A stretch of 64,000 nt of DNA from Isoetes taiwanensis (GCA_021234155.1 JAJEKV010000034.1:11682697-11746696); one strand, 5' to 3'. Shown: positions 24,532 to 36,622, counted from the first letter of the stretch. Notes: generated from the letters alone by a model not told the origin. Translations and numbers: made by a program.

Positions 24532-24775
24532 ACAATGCCAAAGTCGAACCAATCACGATGCTATCGACTTCAACTCCAATGGTAAGCAGTTGAGTGCCAG
24601 ATTCGACAGGGTCATGCAGGGGGTTTGGTTTAGATGCATCCTAGGATGAGAATGACCACATAGGCATATTAGGATGTGTTTGTCTACGGCTATAATAGGA
24701 ACATTGCCATTCCTTATGTCAAGACGAATTGGGAGCCTTAGGCATGACAAGATTCCTTCATTTTAATTCGTTTGT

Positions 24776-24787
24776 TTAAAGGGGGGA
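24776..24787 (+). promoter_or_regulatory. Polypurine tract of the chromovirus
   Basis: TTTAAAGGGGGGA lies directly before TGGTCTCTTC, the likely first bases of the 3' LTR. It would prime plus-strand DNA synthesis. Confidence 0.7.
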
Positions 24788-26700
24788 TGGTCTCTTCAAC
24801 GACAATATTAAATAATTATATAACGTGCTGATATATTGTGATTCTGCAGATCAGTAGCGCGTACTATGGCATTTGCAGTTCTATGACGGCTCACTCAGGG
24901 GCCATGTTTTATTTTTCTATGTGTTTTGTTTTACACGTATTATATTGTACCCCCTACAGTCCACTGAGGACCTTCTTGTTTGTTCTGCATATATCTATGT
25001 TATGTAATTGTGTAGTGTGGATGGACTACTAAATTTGATCACCTATGATCTTTATGTAACTTTCCTATTACATGATGAAGTATGTTTTTCCTTCTATTCA
25101 AATAATAATTGTTTCCATAGATTAACCACCTAACCTTAATGCTGGGGACAACATTATTCCAAGGAGGGTAGAACACGACGTTCCACGTATTTATATGCTA
25201 TACAGATAAATACAATGACATATCACTAGGTATATTTGGATCATTATGGGTGAGTAGGTGCTAATTTAAAAGGATTTATGTTAGCTATACTAAATTGTCA
25301 TAAGTTAATTAAGCTAATTAATCTAATTAGGCTAATTAATGTTATTAATTAGTATATATAGGCTAATTAGGAGGAGCCACATAGCCCAGCTCGATTGGCC
25401 AGAGGAAGTTTGCTAATCCAAGGGGGCAAGTTGGTCCCCCACCCCCAATTCTGCCCCAAATCGATTTGGGAAGGATTGGAGAAGGGAGGAGCTGCTTGAA
25501 CACTGTACCCAGACTTGATTCATGGATGTTCTTCGAGATAATGGATCTAGCCAAGAGACAGGTTAGTCTTTAGGTAGTTTGTGTTTTCATCTGACCCTTG
25601 TATGAATAGATGGATGATTAGACTCTATTCTATGTTCTATTTGAGATTATGATGGATGTTTGTTATATAACTGCTCTCTTTTTCTGTTCCTCCTATGTGT
25701 ATGGGTCAAAGGGGGGTAGAGACCTAAATGCCATCTAAGAATAGAGATGCTCCTAGTTAGAACCCCTTAAATTCCATTAAACGCGGCCTGTGCACAAGAC
25801 CCCTCCTGGCTGTCGATGGTATCAGATGTGGTTGAACACCATATAAGAATCATGGCGGTAAAATGGAGGTGGGACCCTCCCTACAGTGGCTGGATCTATA
25901 GTCGGTCATTGCGTATGGGCGCAATGACCTGGTATGGATCTGACACCTCTTGGGTCGCAGGATACGTATCTATAGGGACGTCCTGGGTCGATGGGTGCAC
26001 CGGGGTGACCTATGGATTTTGGGGGGTTCAAGTCGGATACAGATGCGTGGTCGCCAGTGGGGCCACGATCCTCTAGCCACCCCTGGAAGCACCATGCTTC
26101 AGGAAGGGATTCCTCCTTTCCCTACCTCATCAGACCGGGGAGATATAATCCGGAGTAGTCTCATAGGGTGACTCCATAAGATTGCGTCTCCGGAAGGCTA
26201 CAACCACGCCATAGCATGATTCACCCTATCTGCAAAGTGTGCACATGAGGGACGGATGGAGTGGACTACCCTAGCCATTGTTCTATGCTAGCCAACGCCA
26301 TTGCCACTATTCTGTCTATTGATATCTGGAGGCCCTGCCTGTCAGTTGATACCATTGAGTCTGAGCCTGAGATTAGACCCTTTATTTTTGATGCATTTGT
26401 TATGTTCCTACTATTATGAGGTGTTGTACTATTGATGGATGGGCCACTGTTCGGGGTGGCGTATTATTTTATTTATTGTGTATTAAGTGTTAACTTTTAT
26501 GTACGCTTTCACTATATAGGATTCCCATAGAAGGCGTGGGACAAATGACACCTCCATGTCCTTCATTCGAACACTTAGCCATCACAAGTGGTCCGAGGTA
26601 GACAGAGGGCCTTTCTGTGGTAATGTAGTCGCCATGGGAGAGGAATTTCCCATATTTATACGTGGGAGCATCGCATAGGTTTGGGGAGCGTCATAATATT
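24788..26700 (+). repeat. 3' LTR region of the chromovirus
   Basis: It starts with TG directly after the polypurine tract. From 25166 on it is the inverted partner of 20641-22629. The terminal CA could not be fixed; similarity to the left piece ends near 26700. Confidence 0.6.
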
Positions 26701-27727
26701 TCATTTCGTAGTTGTGGAAGGGTTTTCTCCCATGTTGGGCTAAGATTTTTGTGGCATATTGTATGCAAAACCTTTTTTTTTTTTTGCATGTTTAAGGAGC
26801 TTATTTGTAGTTAAAAGTCAATCTTCTTTTTTTGGCTGGAGGGTTTAGCTTTTTCGTCCATGCTGTGCATGGTATGGAAAAGGAAAAGATCGAATGCGCA
26901 TATGGACAGATCTACTGGCGAACAGATTTTCCTGCTATGTTGTTTCTGTCGGGTCTGGAAGCTTCTGCAGATTTGGAGCGCCTGGCAGGCTGGAGCGATC
27001 TGGTAAGTAGTTCATGTAATTTGTCAGTGCTTATGTGTTCAGTCCTTGGTCTCGACAGTTGAGCAGGAAGGATGCCGACTTCTATTATGCCTTCGGTGGT
27101 AATCTTTGGATTTGTTTGTTTGGTGGGTGTTTCTTCGATCTTTCAGAGTTTCTGCTTGGTAATGGTGGGACATTGAAATTCCAAGCTGATACCTTGGGCT
27201 AGTTGCAGGAGCTAAGACAGAGGAGATCATGGTTTTTTGGGGTTAAGGCAGGTAGATTTTGGGTGCTTGTAGTTTTGGCAATGTGGATTTTTGGGGCTCT
27301 TTTGAGGAAAATTCCACGCACTAGAGGGCAGTTCCACAGCCGATTCGATCCGCACACTGCAGGGAACTTCCATGAATTGCTTGGAGTCGATTCTTGGTGC
27401 AGTCTGATGCTTTGCATTGTTTTATTTTTGGCCTTGTGAACTGCTGTGTATAATAGCTATCTATAAATCCATGAGTTTGAAACCATGGTTATGTAAAAAT
27501 CATGTGTTTATTATGGAAACACTGTTTTTAGACCATATGTTCAATCGAGACCATAGGAAATGGCAACTTCATTTTCTGCCAAAATATTTATAACCATGAA
27601 TCTGGCACAATACTAGGAATATGCCACCAATCAATGGCTCCCAATGAACATTGGATAAAAAACCCATAAAGATACAAACTGGTTTGAAGTCATAAATGGT
27701 TCAGTGTGAACTAAGTATTTTATGTGC
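26701..27727. other. Non-coding gap
   Basis: No recognisable gene. A frame at 26877-27062 (MEKEKIECAYGQIYWRTDF) is followed by GGTAAGT and could be an exon of an unknown gene; support is weak. A T run lies at 26772-26784. Confidence 0.3.
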
Positions 27728-27812
27728 CTAGGAACCTGTCGGCCGGCCGCGAGCAGTGTTGCCGCCTGCCTTTTTACGGCCTGAAACCTCTCCGGCCGGC
27801 AGGCTCCTAAAC
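27728..27812. repeat. GC-rich inverted repeat (hairpin) at the left edge of the TIR element
   Basis: TAGGAACCTGTCGGCCGG and its near-complement CCGGCCGGCAGGCTCCTA face each other over about 85 bp, directly outside the left TIR. Confidence 0.6.
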
Positions 27813-27834
27813 GTAAGCCCACCAGGGAGCCAAA
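27813..27834 (+). repeat. Left terminal inverted repeat
   Basis: GTAAGCCCACCAGGGAGCC, complementary to the right end at 33461-33478 apart from one inserted base. Confidence 0.6.
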
Positions 27835-28076
27835 ACCCACCATGGAGCCAAAATTCTGGCCACCTTGCAAAACATTAATTTTTTTTCCCGGCACTCCCCC
27901 CTTTCTTGCTCGGCTATGGCGGAGTTCCAGAGCTTTGGCAATGGCATTGCATCATTTCCTTGAGGCGCTTGACCATTGTACGAGTTTTTTGAGCTCATTA
28001 TAACTGGCGCTTGCCTTATATCGAGTTTTTTTGCATTAGGGAGCTCTTCTTTGAAGATCAAGGCATGTTTTGTTTG

Positions 28077-28127
28077 CCTCCTTCATGTTTTTGCCTCCTT
28101 CATGTTTTTGCCTCCTTCATGTTTTTG
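28077..28127 (+). repeat. Three 17-bp tandem repeats
   Basis: CCTCCTTCATGTTTTTG occurs three times head to tail, followed by a partial fourth copy. Confidence 0.9.
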
Positions 28128-28534
28128 CCTTCATGTTTGCTTGTTTCTAACAAATGTTTATTTTTCTTGTAGGTGATCCTGAAGTATTAGTTTGATCCTC
28201 GATGTTCTGGCTTTATTGCTCGAGTTTCTTGCTTCATTCCTCAAATTTTTGGCTCTGTTGCAGTGGTGCAGTGGTTATCAGGTTGCAGTAGGTTGCAGTT
28301 ATTGATTCTGTTATGGATCCTCGTAGTCTAAAGTTTAAGCTGGAGGTTTTTTAGGTGTTGCGGCTACAGTAAACCTGTGCATTTCTATAAGGTAAGTTTT
28401 GTATGTTTTTGCATGCATATAGATTAATACATTTATGTTCAATGCATTTATGTTTTATAAGCTTTTGGATGCAATAGACTAATCTGCACATATATAAGGC
28501 AGTTTCATATTTCTATTTTCTGTTTTTTGTCCAC

Positions 28535-28926
28535 AGAATTTTTCTGCGCCGCAATCCACTTGAACGTTAAGTTGCCACGTATTTTCTCTTCCTCCAAGAT
28601 CTTGACGCCTAGCAGAGAAGCCCGATGGAAGCTAGAGCGATGGCGAGGAGCTATGGCGGCGCAAGACATCACCTCTTTATGGATTTTGCTTCTGCAAATC
28701 TACTGGAGGCAGCAAACCTCCTACTCCTTTGTGCTTGATTCTTCAGAAGCTTGCGGAAGGGGAGTTTATCCGTGTCCGCAAATCGCAGAAGCAATTTTGC
28801 ATGTTTGAGACTCGGAGAATGGGGATAGGCGCCGGAATTGGGTTAAGGCACATTGGATCATTGATATCACAGTCCGTTTGCAGAAAAGGTTTTGGGTGTT
28901 CTCAATTGAGGCGAGATGAACGCTAA
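28535..28926 (+). pseudogene. Unknown broken exon(s) in the left half of the TIR element
   Basis: After an acceptor-like CCACAG (28537) a frame from ATG 28625 reads MARSYGGARHHLFMDFASAN and leads into LLEAANLLLLC; a frame change near 28730 then gives LILQKLAEGEFIRVRKSQKQ and ends at 28924-28926. The helix-rich, mostly basic sequence looks like real coding sequence. I do not recognise it. It could be part of a transposase or a captured host exon. Confidence 0.35.
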
Positions 28927-30930
28927 TGTTTCAAAGATCGAATGCAGCTCGCTTGGCATGTGAGGGCATCCAATCGGCACATTGCAAGTAGATAAATCAA
29001 AATCGGCACAGAGTAACATGACTCCAGAGATAAATCAAAATTTTTTGGGGCTGCAAGCTCCTACTATGGCTGGTTCTGAGTTTAGCAATTCCTGAAGCTC
29101 AAGTTCTAACCTCTCCAAAGACCCACAAGACAAGCTCTCGTTTATAAACAAATCTTGCTGCCCACTGCTCCAAGCAGACGGAGACGATTCCCTATGGCGA
29201 ATGCAAAAACCTGCAATTATTCCCGTGTTTGCAGTACCCTGTAGAATAATAAAGGCATGGTTTCCACGATAGCGCATTGGCAAGATCTAACCCCTTTCTT
29301 TTTGTCCAAACAGACTTGCGAAAACCTGTTTTTCAGGAATGCATAAAGCAGCGGGTCTGAATCGGCCTGGGCTATGAAAATCGGGCCATTTGGGGGCAAG
29401 ATTTTGTATCGGTTTCGAAATTTCTGAGCCAGAAATGGGTAACGAGAATTGGGATCTTGAGACAATTTGAGGAGGCAAGATTTGCTGGCCATTTTGTGGA
29501 GAAACAAGCTCTCGTTTTGCCTTGGCCACTGCAGATCGAAGTAAAGAATCCGGACCCCAATGCGAGACTCATCATCTCCTGTGCTCCATGATCTTGCAGT
29601 AGAAAATGGCCTACAAGTTTTGATACATTGGCTGGATCCAAGGAATTGCTAAACTCCTACTAATGGCTGGTTGCGACTGTAGCATCCGAGTTTCATCTGT
29701 AGCTGCATATCTGCCTGGACTGTACCTGCCTGGTTGGATCGCTGGAAGCTCCACTAGATGTGTCTATTTTGGATCTTAGGGTCAGCTCCAGTCTGGAAGA
29801 GATTAGAGTATTACAGAACAGAGTCTTTAAGGTCAGTCGGATGTCAAATTTGCTTGGAGTAGTCTTAATCGGATTGTTTGGAGTTGAACTATTTGTCAAC
29901 GTTAGATACATGTGCAAAAGTGCTTTTATGCCATACCCATACGTGACCCAATAATTTCTGAACGACACAAATTCTTTTGCAAAACTACATGTTGCATTAT
30001 CTTTGGATGTAAGACTTTGATTGATAATCTCTAATCTCTTTGGAGTAATATATGCATTATGAGCATCTAGACCACATGAAATCATTTTTCAATTGAAAGC
30101 ATGTGGGAGTATAAACACCTAAAATTAATATATGCAAAATTTAGGCATTGCAACAAAGTAGCGCCATGCAACATATCCACCATTTTTTAGGGACTTTACC
30201 CTATGTTTTCCTCGTGGAATGTGCGCAAAGAAATGTGAATTCTACATTGAATACGAGGTATTCATCTTAGCTTTCTATGGATATGTTTGGTCCTTAATAT
30301 GTGTGAGTTTATTTCTTTCAATGGAACTATATAATATGTCAACGCAAGATATATAGTATTTATTTTTGAAACAAACTGGTGTTCAAAACTCATGAATAAT
30401 TCCTATATAAAATCACGTGTTTAATGAAATAGGACAACATAATATGCCATCTGCAACATGTTACCAACATAATTAATGCTACATTGGCATTGCAGTTCAC
30501 TAACCTAGATGCTCATTCTTCTAAAACTCATCAAAAATTTCATTTATCTCTTGGCAAAGAATTTAATTATGGGAACTCTTTTGTTGCCTTGGAAGCTCCT
30601 CATCTAAAATGGAATCTGGGACTTTTGAAGAGTTTCTTTCCTTACAGCTCAAATGATTCCTCACCTTGCCTCACAGCATGAACCCAATAAAATTTGAACA
30701 ACATCGAGATAACAGATATAAAACTATCAATACAAACCAGTGGCACGACACTCATCTACTTTAGGAGCATGAGAACTCAAGACAACAATGTGGTGTTAAA
30801 TCCTGTATGTTCAATTACTTCAAGATTGCATTTTGCTTTGCGCACTTTGAATTGTCACAAATCCATTACTAAACAAGGTCTGAAACTTATGGTAAATCTA
30901 ACTTCACAGGGTTGGAATAAGAGAAATGTT

Positions 30931-30952
30931 CGCGGCGGCCTTGGCCGCCGCG
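30931..30952. repeat. Perfect GC palindrome
   Basis: CGCGGCGGCC-TT-GGCCGCCGCG forms a 10-bp perfect stem with a 2-base loop inside AT-rich DNA, near the middle of the TIR element. Confidence 0.85.
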
Positions 30953-31059
30953 GTAAATTTCTTGTACATTTAATTTGTTATAATAGGAGCTGATGACAAT
31001 GGAGAAAACAAGGTGCTTGTTAATTTGTTATTGTTTTGGACTGGCCCTTGCTTATGCTG

Positions 31060-32971
31060 ATGTAAGTACCAGTCTTGGATTTGGGGCCTGAGATGAACAT
31101 TCTGGACGATAATATGTTTGAGGACGAGATAGTTGCTGCGGAGAAGTTAATTCAGAGCACCAAAGCTTCAGAGGTGGAGAGTTTGTTGAAGGATTTGCAG
31201 AGTGAGCCCTGGTTTTATCAGGAGTTTATTGAGCCTCCAGTTGAAGGGGAAGGAAAGTCGAAGGAGTTCGTTGACTTAGATGAGCAGATGCTGGGGGAAG
31301 TGGATAAGGGTGGAAAAGACATGTCATAGAAGCAAACCAATTGGGCTAGGAGGAAGCGATGCATGGAGATCATTTATAAAGGATGGTCCTAAGATTACTC
31401 ACATCTAGAACTGAATGAGATGGTGGTTATGTTCCTGTTGCAGGTGAGGAAGAAAGACAGATCGCTCTTTCCTTCTGGCAGGTAAATCATTGTAAATTTA
31501 TGCTTTTGTTTTATCTTATTTTGTATTGAAATTTATGCATAGTTTATATGTCCTGCAGTTTAAATTGTCTTCTGAAAGCCATTGGTAGGATTGTTCATAA
31601 GCGATAGGAATAAAAAATGGCCACCACTGGCGTTAGAGTAGAGGCATTTAATATCATGAGGGATCCTTTGTTTGTTAGAGCTAGGTTGGCATTTGTTGCA
31701 ACATCCGATAATTCTAGGAATGCTGGTGTTGGAGTTTCACGCAGAGCAATCCCTTATAACTCAGAGAAGAACCTTTTTGCTGACCTAGATTATTGCATTA
31801 GTACACCTGAAGGTGTATAAAAGAGGCTCTGCTTTAACCTTTGCTCTAGGTTTGCGATCGGGGGTGCTGGTGAGTTATATGAAGTGAAAGATGTAGATTT
31901 GTCCTTAGAGTCTGATGGGAAGAATGATTATAACGAGAGGACAAGCAATATTTGGGGAACTTCAGTGACGAAATATGATCCAAGCCACTTTCGACTTGCA
32001 ATCTGGAGTTATGAAGATGATTTCGTTTTGACATACAAACAGCTCGTTCGTCATCTGCCACCAAAGGAGAATGCTGCACCAAGGCCACTGTTCTTGCAGG
32101 CTCTTGCAAATTATCGGGCAGATGTAAGTATTTTATTTTTAGTTTGTTATTGTATTGTTTCTTTTCTCATTTGTTTATTTGTTTACAGTCGTGGTTTTCA
32201 AGAGGCCATATTGGTCAGAATAATATTTCAAAATGGATAAAAGTTATGGGGTAGTTTATTTCTGTTGATATCTACAACAAGAGTGGCCGGGTGTCTTTTG
32301 TCACACGCATGTCTATGGCGAGTGTTCCCCCAAAAATAGGGAAACTTATCACGGGTCATAGGAAAACCGAGTCGTATGAATTGTAAGCTTGTTTTTTATT
32401 TTATTTCTTTTGTTGTTTATTGAATTTATTTCATTTGCTAACTTAGTTATTTGGCAGATATGATCGTAGTAAAGACATTTAGGTTAATGCTGCTATGAGC
32501 ATCAGCGCAAAACCATATGACGATGATGGTAATCTCAGACTTTATCCAAACGTACTTAGTGAAATGATCAAGGCAAGGGAAAACAATATGCTGGGTAGTC
32601 ATTCATCAAAGGCTCTGTCTGGTCCAGGTATATTCTCCTTTTATTGTTGCGTTGTTTCATTTTTTTCTCTATCTTCTTTGTATTAAGAACTTAAAGTATT
32701 TGCAGGTGGCTCTAAGCAGGCTGGTGGACATCATCTGGATGATAAACCACCTCCGAGTGAACCTATCAGAGTTGATAGTGGATTGGGCGTAGCAAACAAT
32801 ATTAAACCTGATAGCAGTGCTGTTGTATTAGCTGATACTATTGTGGCAGCGAGCAGCGATGTTATGGCAGCAAGTAATACTGGTTTGATTAATCCGAGGT
32901 CTACTGTTGGAGTTTCTGATGGAAACAATAAAGATTTTCTGGATTATTGGGCATTCGATGATTTTCTGTGA
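31060..32971 (+). pseudogene. Unknown multi-exon gene in the right half of the TIR element
   Basis: A chain of exon-like frames with canonical borders can be read. 31060-31329 (acidic; FEDEIVAAEKLIQSTKASEV). 31617-31820 (MATTGVRVEAFNIMRDPLFV). 31852-32123, after TCTAG, with GGAGELYEVKDVDLSLESDG and ending LANYRAD before GTAAGT. 32189-32382, with SRGHIGQNNISKWIKVMG and VSFVTRMSMASVPPKIGKL before GTAAGC. 32459-32627, with YDDDGNLRLYPNVLSEMIKA before GTATAT. 32706-32971, with a Ser/Ala-rich tail ending DYWAFDDFL. In-frame stops at about 31818, 32256 and 32479 and the lack of a clear start show decay. I know of no family with this sequence; no catalytic motif is evident. Confidence 0.45.
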
Positions 32972-33319
32972 TTCTTTGATTCTTTGATCGTTCTAGCTAG
33001 TCATTCCTTTGTGGGAGCGACGTTTAACAACTGTACCTTAGTTCTACCCGATTCAAGTGGCACAACGAGCTACATGGAGAAGTCAAGTAGCAAATGATAA
33101 CAAGATTTGAATGTATTGTTTGATCACACTGTCCGAATGTGATGTTTGATCTGAATGTATTGTTTGATCCCTCAGTGGTCCATTTTTGGAAACAAACTAT
33201 TTGATCACTATCAGTGATCGATTTTGAGGTATTGTTTTGAAGTAAATTGTTTTTGAGGCATGAAAGTGCATTGAAACTGTTAATTCTCGACTTGAACAAA
33301 ATTTTAATGTACTTGTGGC

Positions 33320-33440
33320 GGTGCTGTAAGCGGCACTGTCAGAAACCTACAACCCAAAAAATACATGTTTTATTAAGCCAAAATTTACAGCGCTGCCGCC
33401 AGAAACCTACAACCCAGAAAATACGTGTTTTAAATAATTG
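33320..33440 (+). repeat. Direct repeat near the right TIR
   Basis: CAGAAACCTACAACCC and the following ATAC.TGTTTTA..GCCAAAAT occur twice about 60 bp apart. Subterminal repeats of this kind are common binding sites for transposases. Confidence 0.6.
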
Positions 33441-33460
33441 AGCCAAAATCCAGGAATTTT

Positions 33461-33478
33461 GGCTCCCTGGTGGTTTAC
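33461..33478 (-). repeat. Right terminal inverted repeat
   Basis: On the minus strand it reads GTAAACCACCAGGGAGCC, the partner of the left end. It lies about 100 bp upstream of the ZNF830-like start codon. Confidence 0.6.
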
Positions 33479-33580
33479 TACTATACGACTATAGTAGAAA
33501 ATCACCGTTAGGGACAAAGGTCTACCAGGTAGCTGGATATATACACGACGAGCTGACAGAGTAATAACCCATTGCAAGAG

Positions 33581-35682
33581 ATGGATGCGTCGACCAAGGC
33601 CTTGCTGCGGGCTCGCATGAAAGAGGCAGCTGCCAAACGTGAGAAAAAGATTGATTCACCACTTGTCCGGTGAGTTTGAATTGCCCGCTTTTATTCTCAG
33701 TATTGCTTTAGGTTTTGGCACAAATAAGGCCTTTGAATCTCCGCTACAAGTTGTTACGCTAAGCAGCAGAAAGAGGGTGGAAAACTGTTAGCATAGGTCT
33801 GTCTAATTTTTGTTGAAATTATGAAGGTTTTCCACCCTCTTTTTACATCTTTTTCTTGTGAAGAGAAGTTTAGTTTTTTTTTCTCAATGACAATGGAAAA
33901 TTAAAGGTAGCACATCTGAGATTTAGGCCAAGACCTGCTACATGAAAGGCTATTGGACATTGTTTAAAATGAGATTTGGTTGATGTTATTGCACTTATTA
34001 ATCTAGCTTCATGACTCTTGAGAGTTCCTGATGCGCATATGCTCACATGCTCATGCTGTGGCAGGTATAATGACATCGGACAACCTGTATGCAAAGTTTG
34101 CAACGTCGCAGTCAAATCTGAAGTCTTGTGGACTGCTCATATCACATCACGGCAGCATAAAGATGTTACTTTCGAGTTCCCTCCTGCTTTAAGATTTAAT
34201 GTTAAATTATGTAAATGCAAAGCATTACTCCATTGAGAGGAAGCCCATCTCATTAGAGCATTTGCAGGCTGTAGAAGACATGAAGATGCGTGCAAAAGCA
34301 CTGGGTGTGTCTAATATAAAAAGCTCTACTCCAACAACAATGTGCCGCCAAAAGATTCTACAAATTCACTTCAATTGTCATCAAGTGGAGAACCTACATC
34401 AGCTCTTCCTCCTGACTTTTTTGATGATCATAATAGCAAGCGAGTGCGTACAGGTTATACCAAATGTTTAACTTTGGACTTGATATTTAACTAAACTAAA
34501 AGTTCCTGACAATCCCTGGTTTATTTTAGAAGTAAATACCCAAGTCACTGCTGGTCCTATCAGCCCTGGTCCCTCAACAACAGGTCCTACAGTGATTGAT
34601 GGGTTTATCAATGAAAAGAGAGAAGCTGTGAGTGATGCAACTGCTCCGAAGCTAGAAAACAGCAAGGATCCTGTCAGCGACAAGTCATCATCTCTAGGGT
34701 CGCTGCCTGAAGGATTTTTTGACAATATAGATGCAGATCATAAAGCACGTGGACTGGAGCCTCCTAAGCATGATATTCAGTAAGAAAATAATATTCCCTG
34801 TTTTGTAATTTGTTAATTTTGTCATTCAAAAACCTTGTTGATTTATACTGGAGAGAATGAAAGCAGCTCCCCTGTGTCAACATTATGCAAATTTTCACCT
34901 TAGTTACAACAGGCAAATTTTCACCTTAGTTACAAAATTTAGGAGACAACAGGCAAGTTATTTACAGATGACTTGATGGCACAGAAAATAATGTGCCTAC
35001 AGAAAATAATCTCATCCATTTCCCCCATTTGTTCATAGGCTTGATTTTGGATATTAATGCTGGTGCCAATTTTCGTTTCCCTTTATGTTTATATTTCCTT
35101 ATTAATCCACAATCTCTTTACACATCTCATCTGGGGTGCTAAAATATATTTAATGGTACCGTTGTTAGGGATGAATATAAGGAGTTTCAGAAATTAATTC
35201 AGGAAGATTTGAAGGAAGTTGAATATCGGGAAGAGGAAGAGGAGGTGAACACTTTACCCATGCCATCATGTTATAGGAGAAAAACTTTTTATTTAAAAGA
35301 TATTACAGCCTTAGAACCTGTGGTATTGGACTACATCTCATGATTTTGCTTTATCAGTTTGAGGCTGCGGAAGACAGAGAAGAAAGAGAACAACTTCAAC
35401 AAAGGTCAGTTGGCTATGAATAGCTCCGAACCCATGCATTCTTATTCTACTTTGTGCGATTACAGGGAGCTCCTGGAGAAGATTGAAATGTTCAAGAAAA
35501 AGGCAGAAGAAAAAAAGAACAAAACAGTTAATATAGATGTTATTGATGAGGCAGATAGAAATTTAAAGCAGGAACATGAAGCAGATGTTGAATCATCAAG
35601 CAATGAGGAGGAAGATCCAGAAGATGATGAGAATGCAGATGATCTTTTTCTTGATTGGCGTGCTAAGCGCCTGTGGTCATAA
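33581..35682 (+). CDS. ZNF830: ZNF830-type zinc-finger protein, 7 exons, one apparent frameshift
   Basis: Exons by reading: 33581-33669, 34065-34164, 34268-34453, 34530-34779, 35169-35244, 35358-35404, 35466-35682; splice sites are GT-AG and phases join, except one break. The N-terminus reads KREKKIDSPLVR, then YNDIGQPVCKVCNVAVKSE with HITSRQHKD, a U1-type C2H2 zinc finger. Later come GFFDNIDADHKARG, an acidic coiled-coil stretch and the family's C-terminal DDLFLDWRAKRLWS. Total about 320 residues, usual for plant members. In exon 3 the first part (AVEDMKMRAKALGVSNIKSS) and the second part (SALPPDFFDDHNSKRVRT) are in different frames; one base seems missing near 34342. The donor of exon 2 (GATGTTACT) is weak. 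Family members are nuclear and work in pre-mRNA splicing and genome maintenance. The gene may be live if the break is a sequencing error. Confidence 0.85.
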
Positions 35683-36424
35683 CTTTTCTTGTTCTCTTGA
35701 GCTTTCAACAGTGTCTGTGGGGGTTGGCGAATTGCACACTGGTGGCATACCTGCAAGCTCAACTCAAGTTTATCATCATCTTATTGGCCCCAAATCTGAT
35801 TGTAACGTCACTGCTGGATTTGAGATCCATGTTCTCCAAGATGGAATTTTAAAGTAATGCTGCGCCTAAGGATATATGATTTGCTGCTGAGACAAAAATT
35901 TATGTCAAAAGGAAAGAAGAGAAGCCCGTAGCAAGTTGCCAAGCCAAGTTATTTGCTATATTGTCCCTTCAAATATTAGGCACGGTGGAGGTTTGGCATG
36001 TATCCTGAGTACATTCTGGATTCAATGGTGTGTGAATTGGCAAGGTGGCGATTTGTTCTTCTATATACCACACAAATATCATTAGTTGTGAAGACCACAT
36101 AACTAGCAACTAAGCTAATTGGTAATTGGTAGTTGTGTAAGTGGTGTCTTGCTCAATGTTTCAAGGGCAACTCATAGTGCATTAACCATTGCAACATTTA
36201 CAATGCCCCATACGAGTTGATGGTAGTCAATGCATCGCATAAACTTAAAACCTCGGGTGTAAGTATGGTAATGCTACCCAAGTGCTTTAGGTGGTACATG
36301 CTCGAAGGAATCGAATTCCTTTCCTTTTCAACGACCTTGGAGTTGTTACTCTAGAAACAATATAAATAGATAAATAGATAGTATGTTTTACGTCATTGCT
36401 AAATTGGTATTATTTATATATGTT
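35683..36424. other. Downstream region of the ZNF830-like gene
   Basis: Probably the 3' UTR followed by intergenic DNA. No further gene is seen. Confidence 0.5.
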
Positions 36425-36427
36425 CTA

Positions 36428-36622
36428 GGGACGTAAGGAGCGATGACATGGATCTCATGGAGGGGCGTACAAATTGTGGAGATCAAGTTATGTCACATCT
36501 TTTCTTTGTCATAGGTGCTTCAGGTGCTATTTTACATATGTTCTAGGGATGTAGCGTACAAATTGTGGAGATCAGGTTATGTCACAGCTTTTCTTGGTCA
36601 TAGGTGCTTCAGGTGCTATGTG
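36428..36622 (+). repeat. Imperfect tandem duplication
   Basis: The unit GTTCTAGGGA.GTA..GCGTACAAATTGTGGAGATCA..TTATGTCACA..TTTTCTT.GTCATAGGTGCTTCAGGTGCTAT is present twice; the first copy has about 25 extra bases. The rest of 36.6-37.3 kb shows nothing recognisable. Confidence 0.75.

Larger units (their letters stand above)
22630..24790 (+). mobile_element. Chromovirus (Ty3/Gypsy) internal relic: RT, RNase H, integrase, chromodomain, PPT
   Basis: Pol domains follow in chromovirus order on the plus strand but in several frames. The RT begins in the middle of the domain, so gag, protease and the RT N-terminus are missing. After the chromodomain stop at 24529-24531 comes the polypurine tract TTTAAAGGGGGGA and then the 3' LTR. 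At least eight frame breaks or stops make it inactive. Confidence 0.85.
27813..33478 (+). mobile_element. Candidate 5.7-kb TIR element with unknown genes
   Basis: The left edge reads GTAAGCCCACCAGGGAGCC (27813-27831) and the right edge, on the opposite strand, reads GTAAACCACCAGGGAGCC (33478-33461). Both continue with AAAA, so the terminal inverted repeats match over about 22 bases with one gap. A second GAGCCAAAAT copy lies just inside each end. Inside are two broken, intron-containing gene models on the plus strand (28535-28926 and 31060-32971), a perfect GC palindrome (30931-30952) and no transposase that I recognise. A target-site duplication could not be identified, so the element class is open. 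Confidence 0.5.

Noticed and set aside
24838-25032. 64-codon frame after the chromovirus PPT
   Set aside because: It lies inside the LTR and shows no motif; chance frame.
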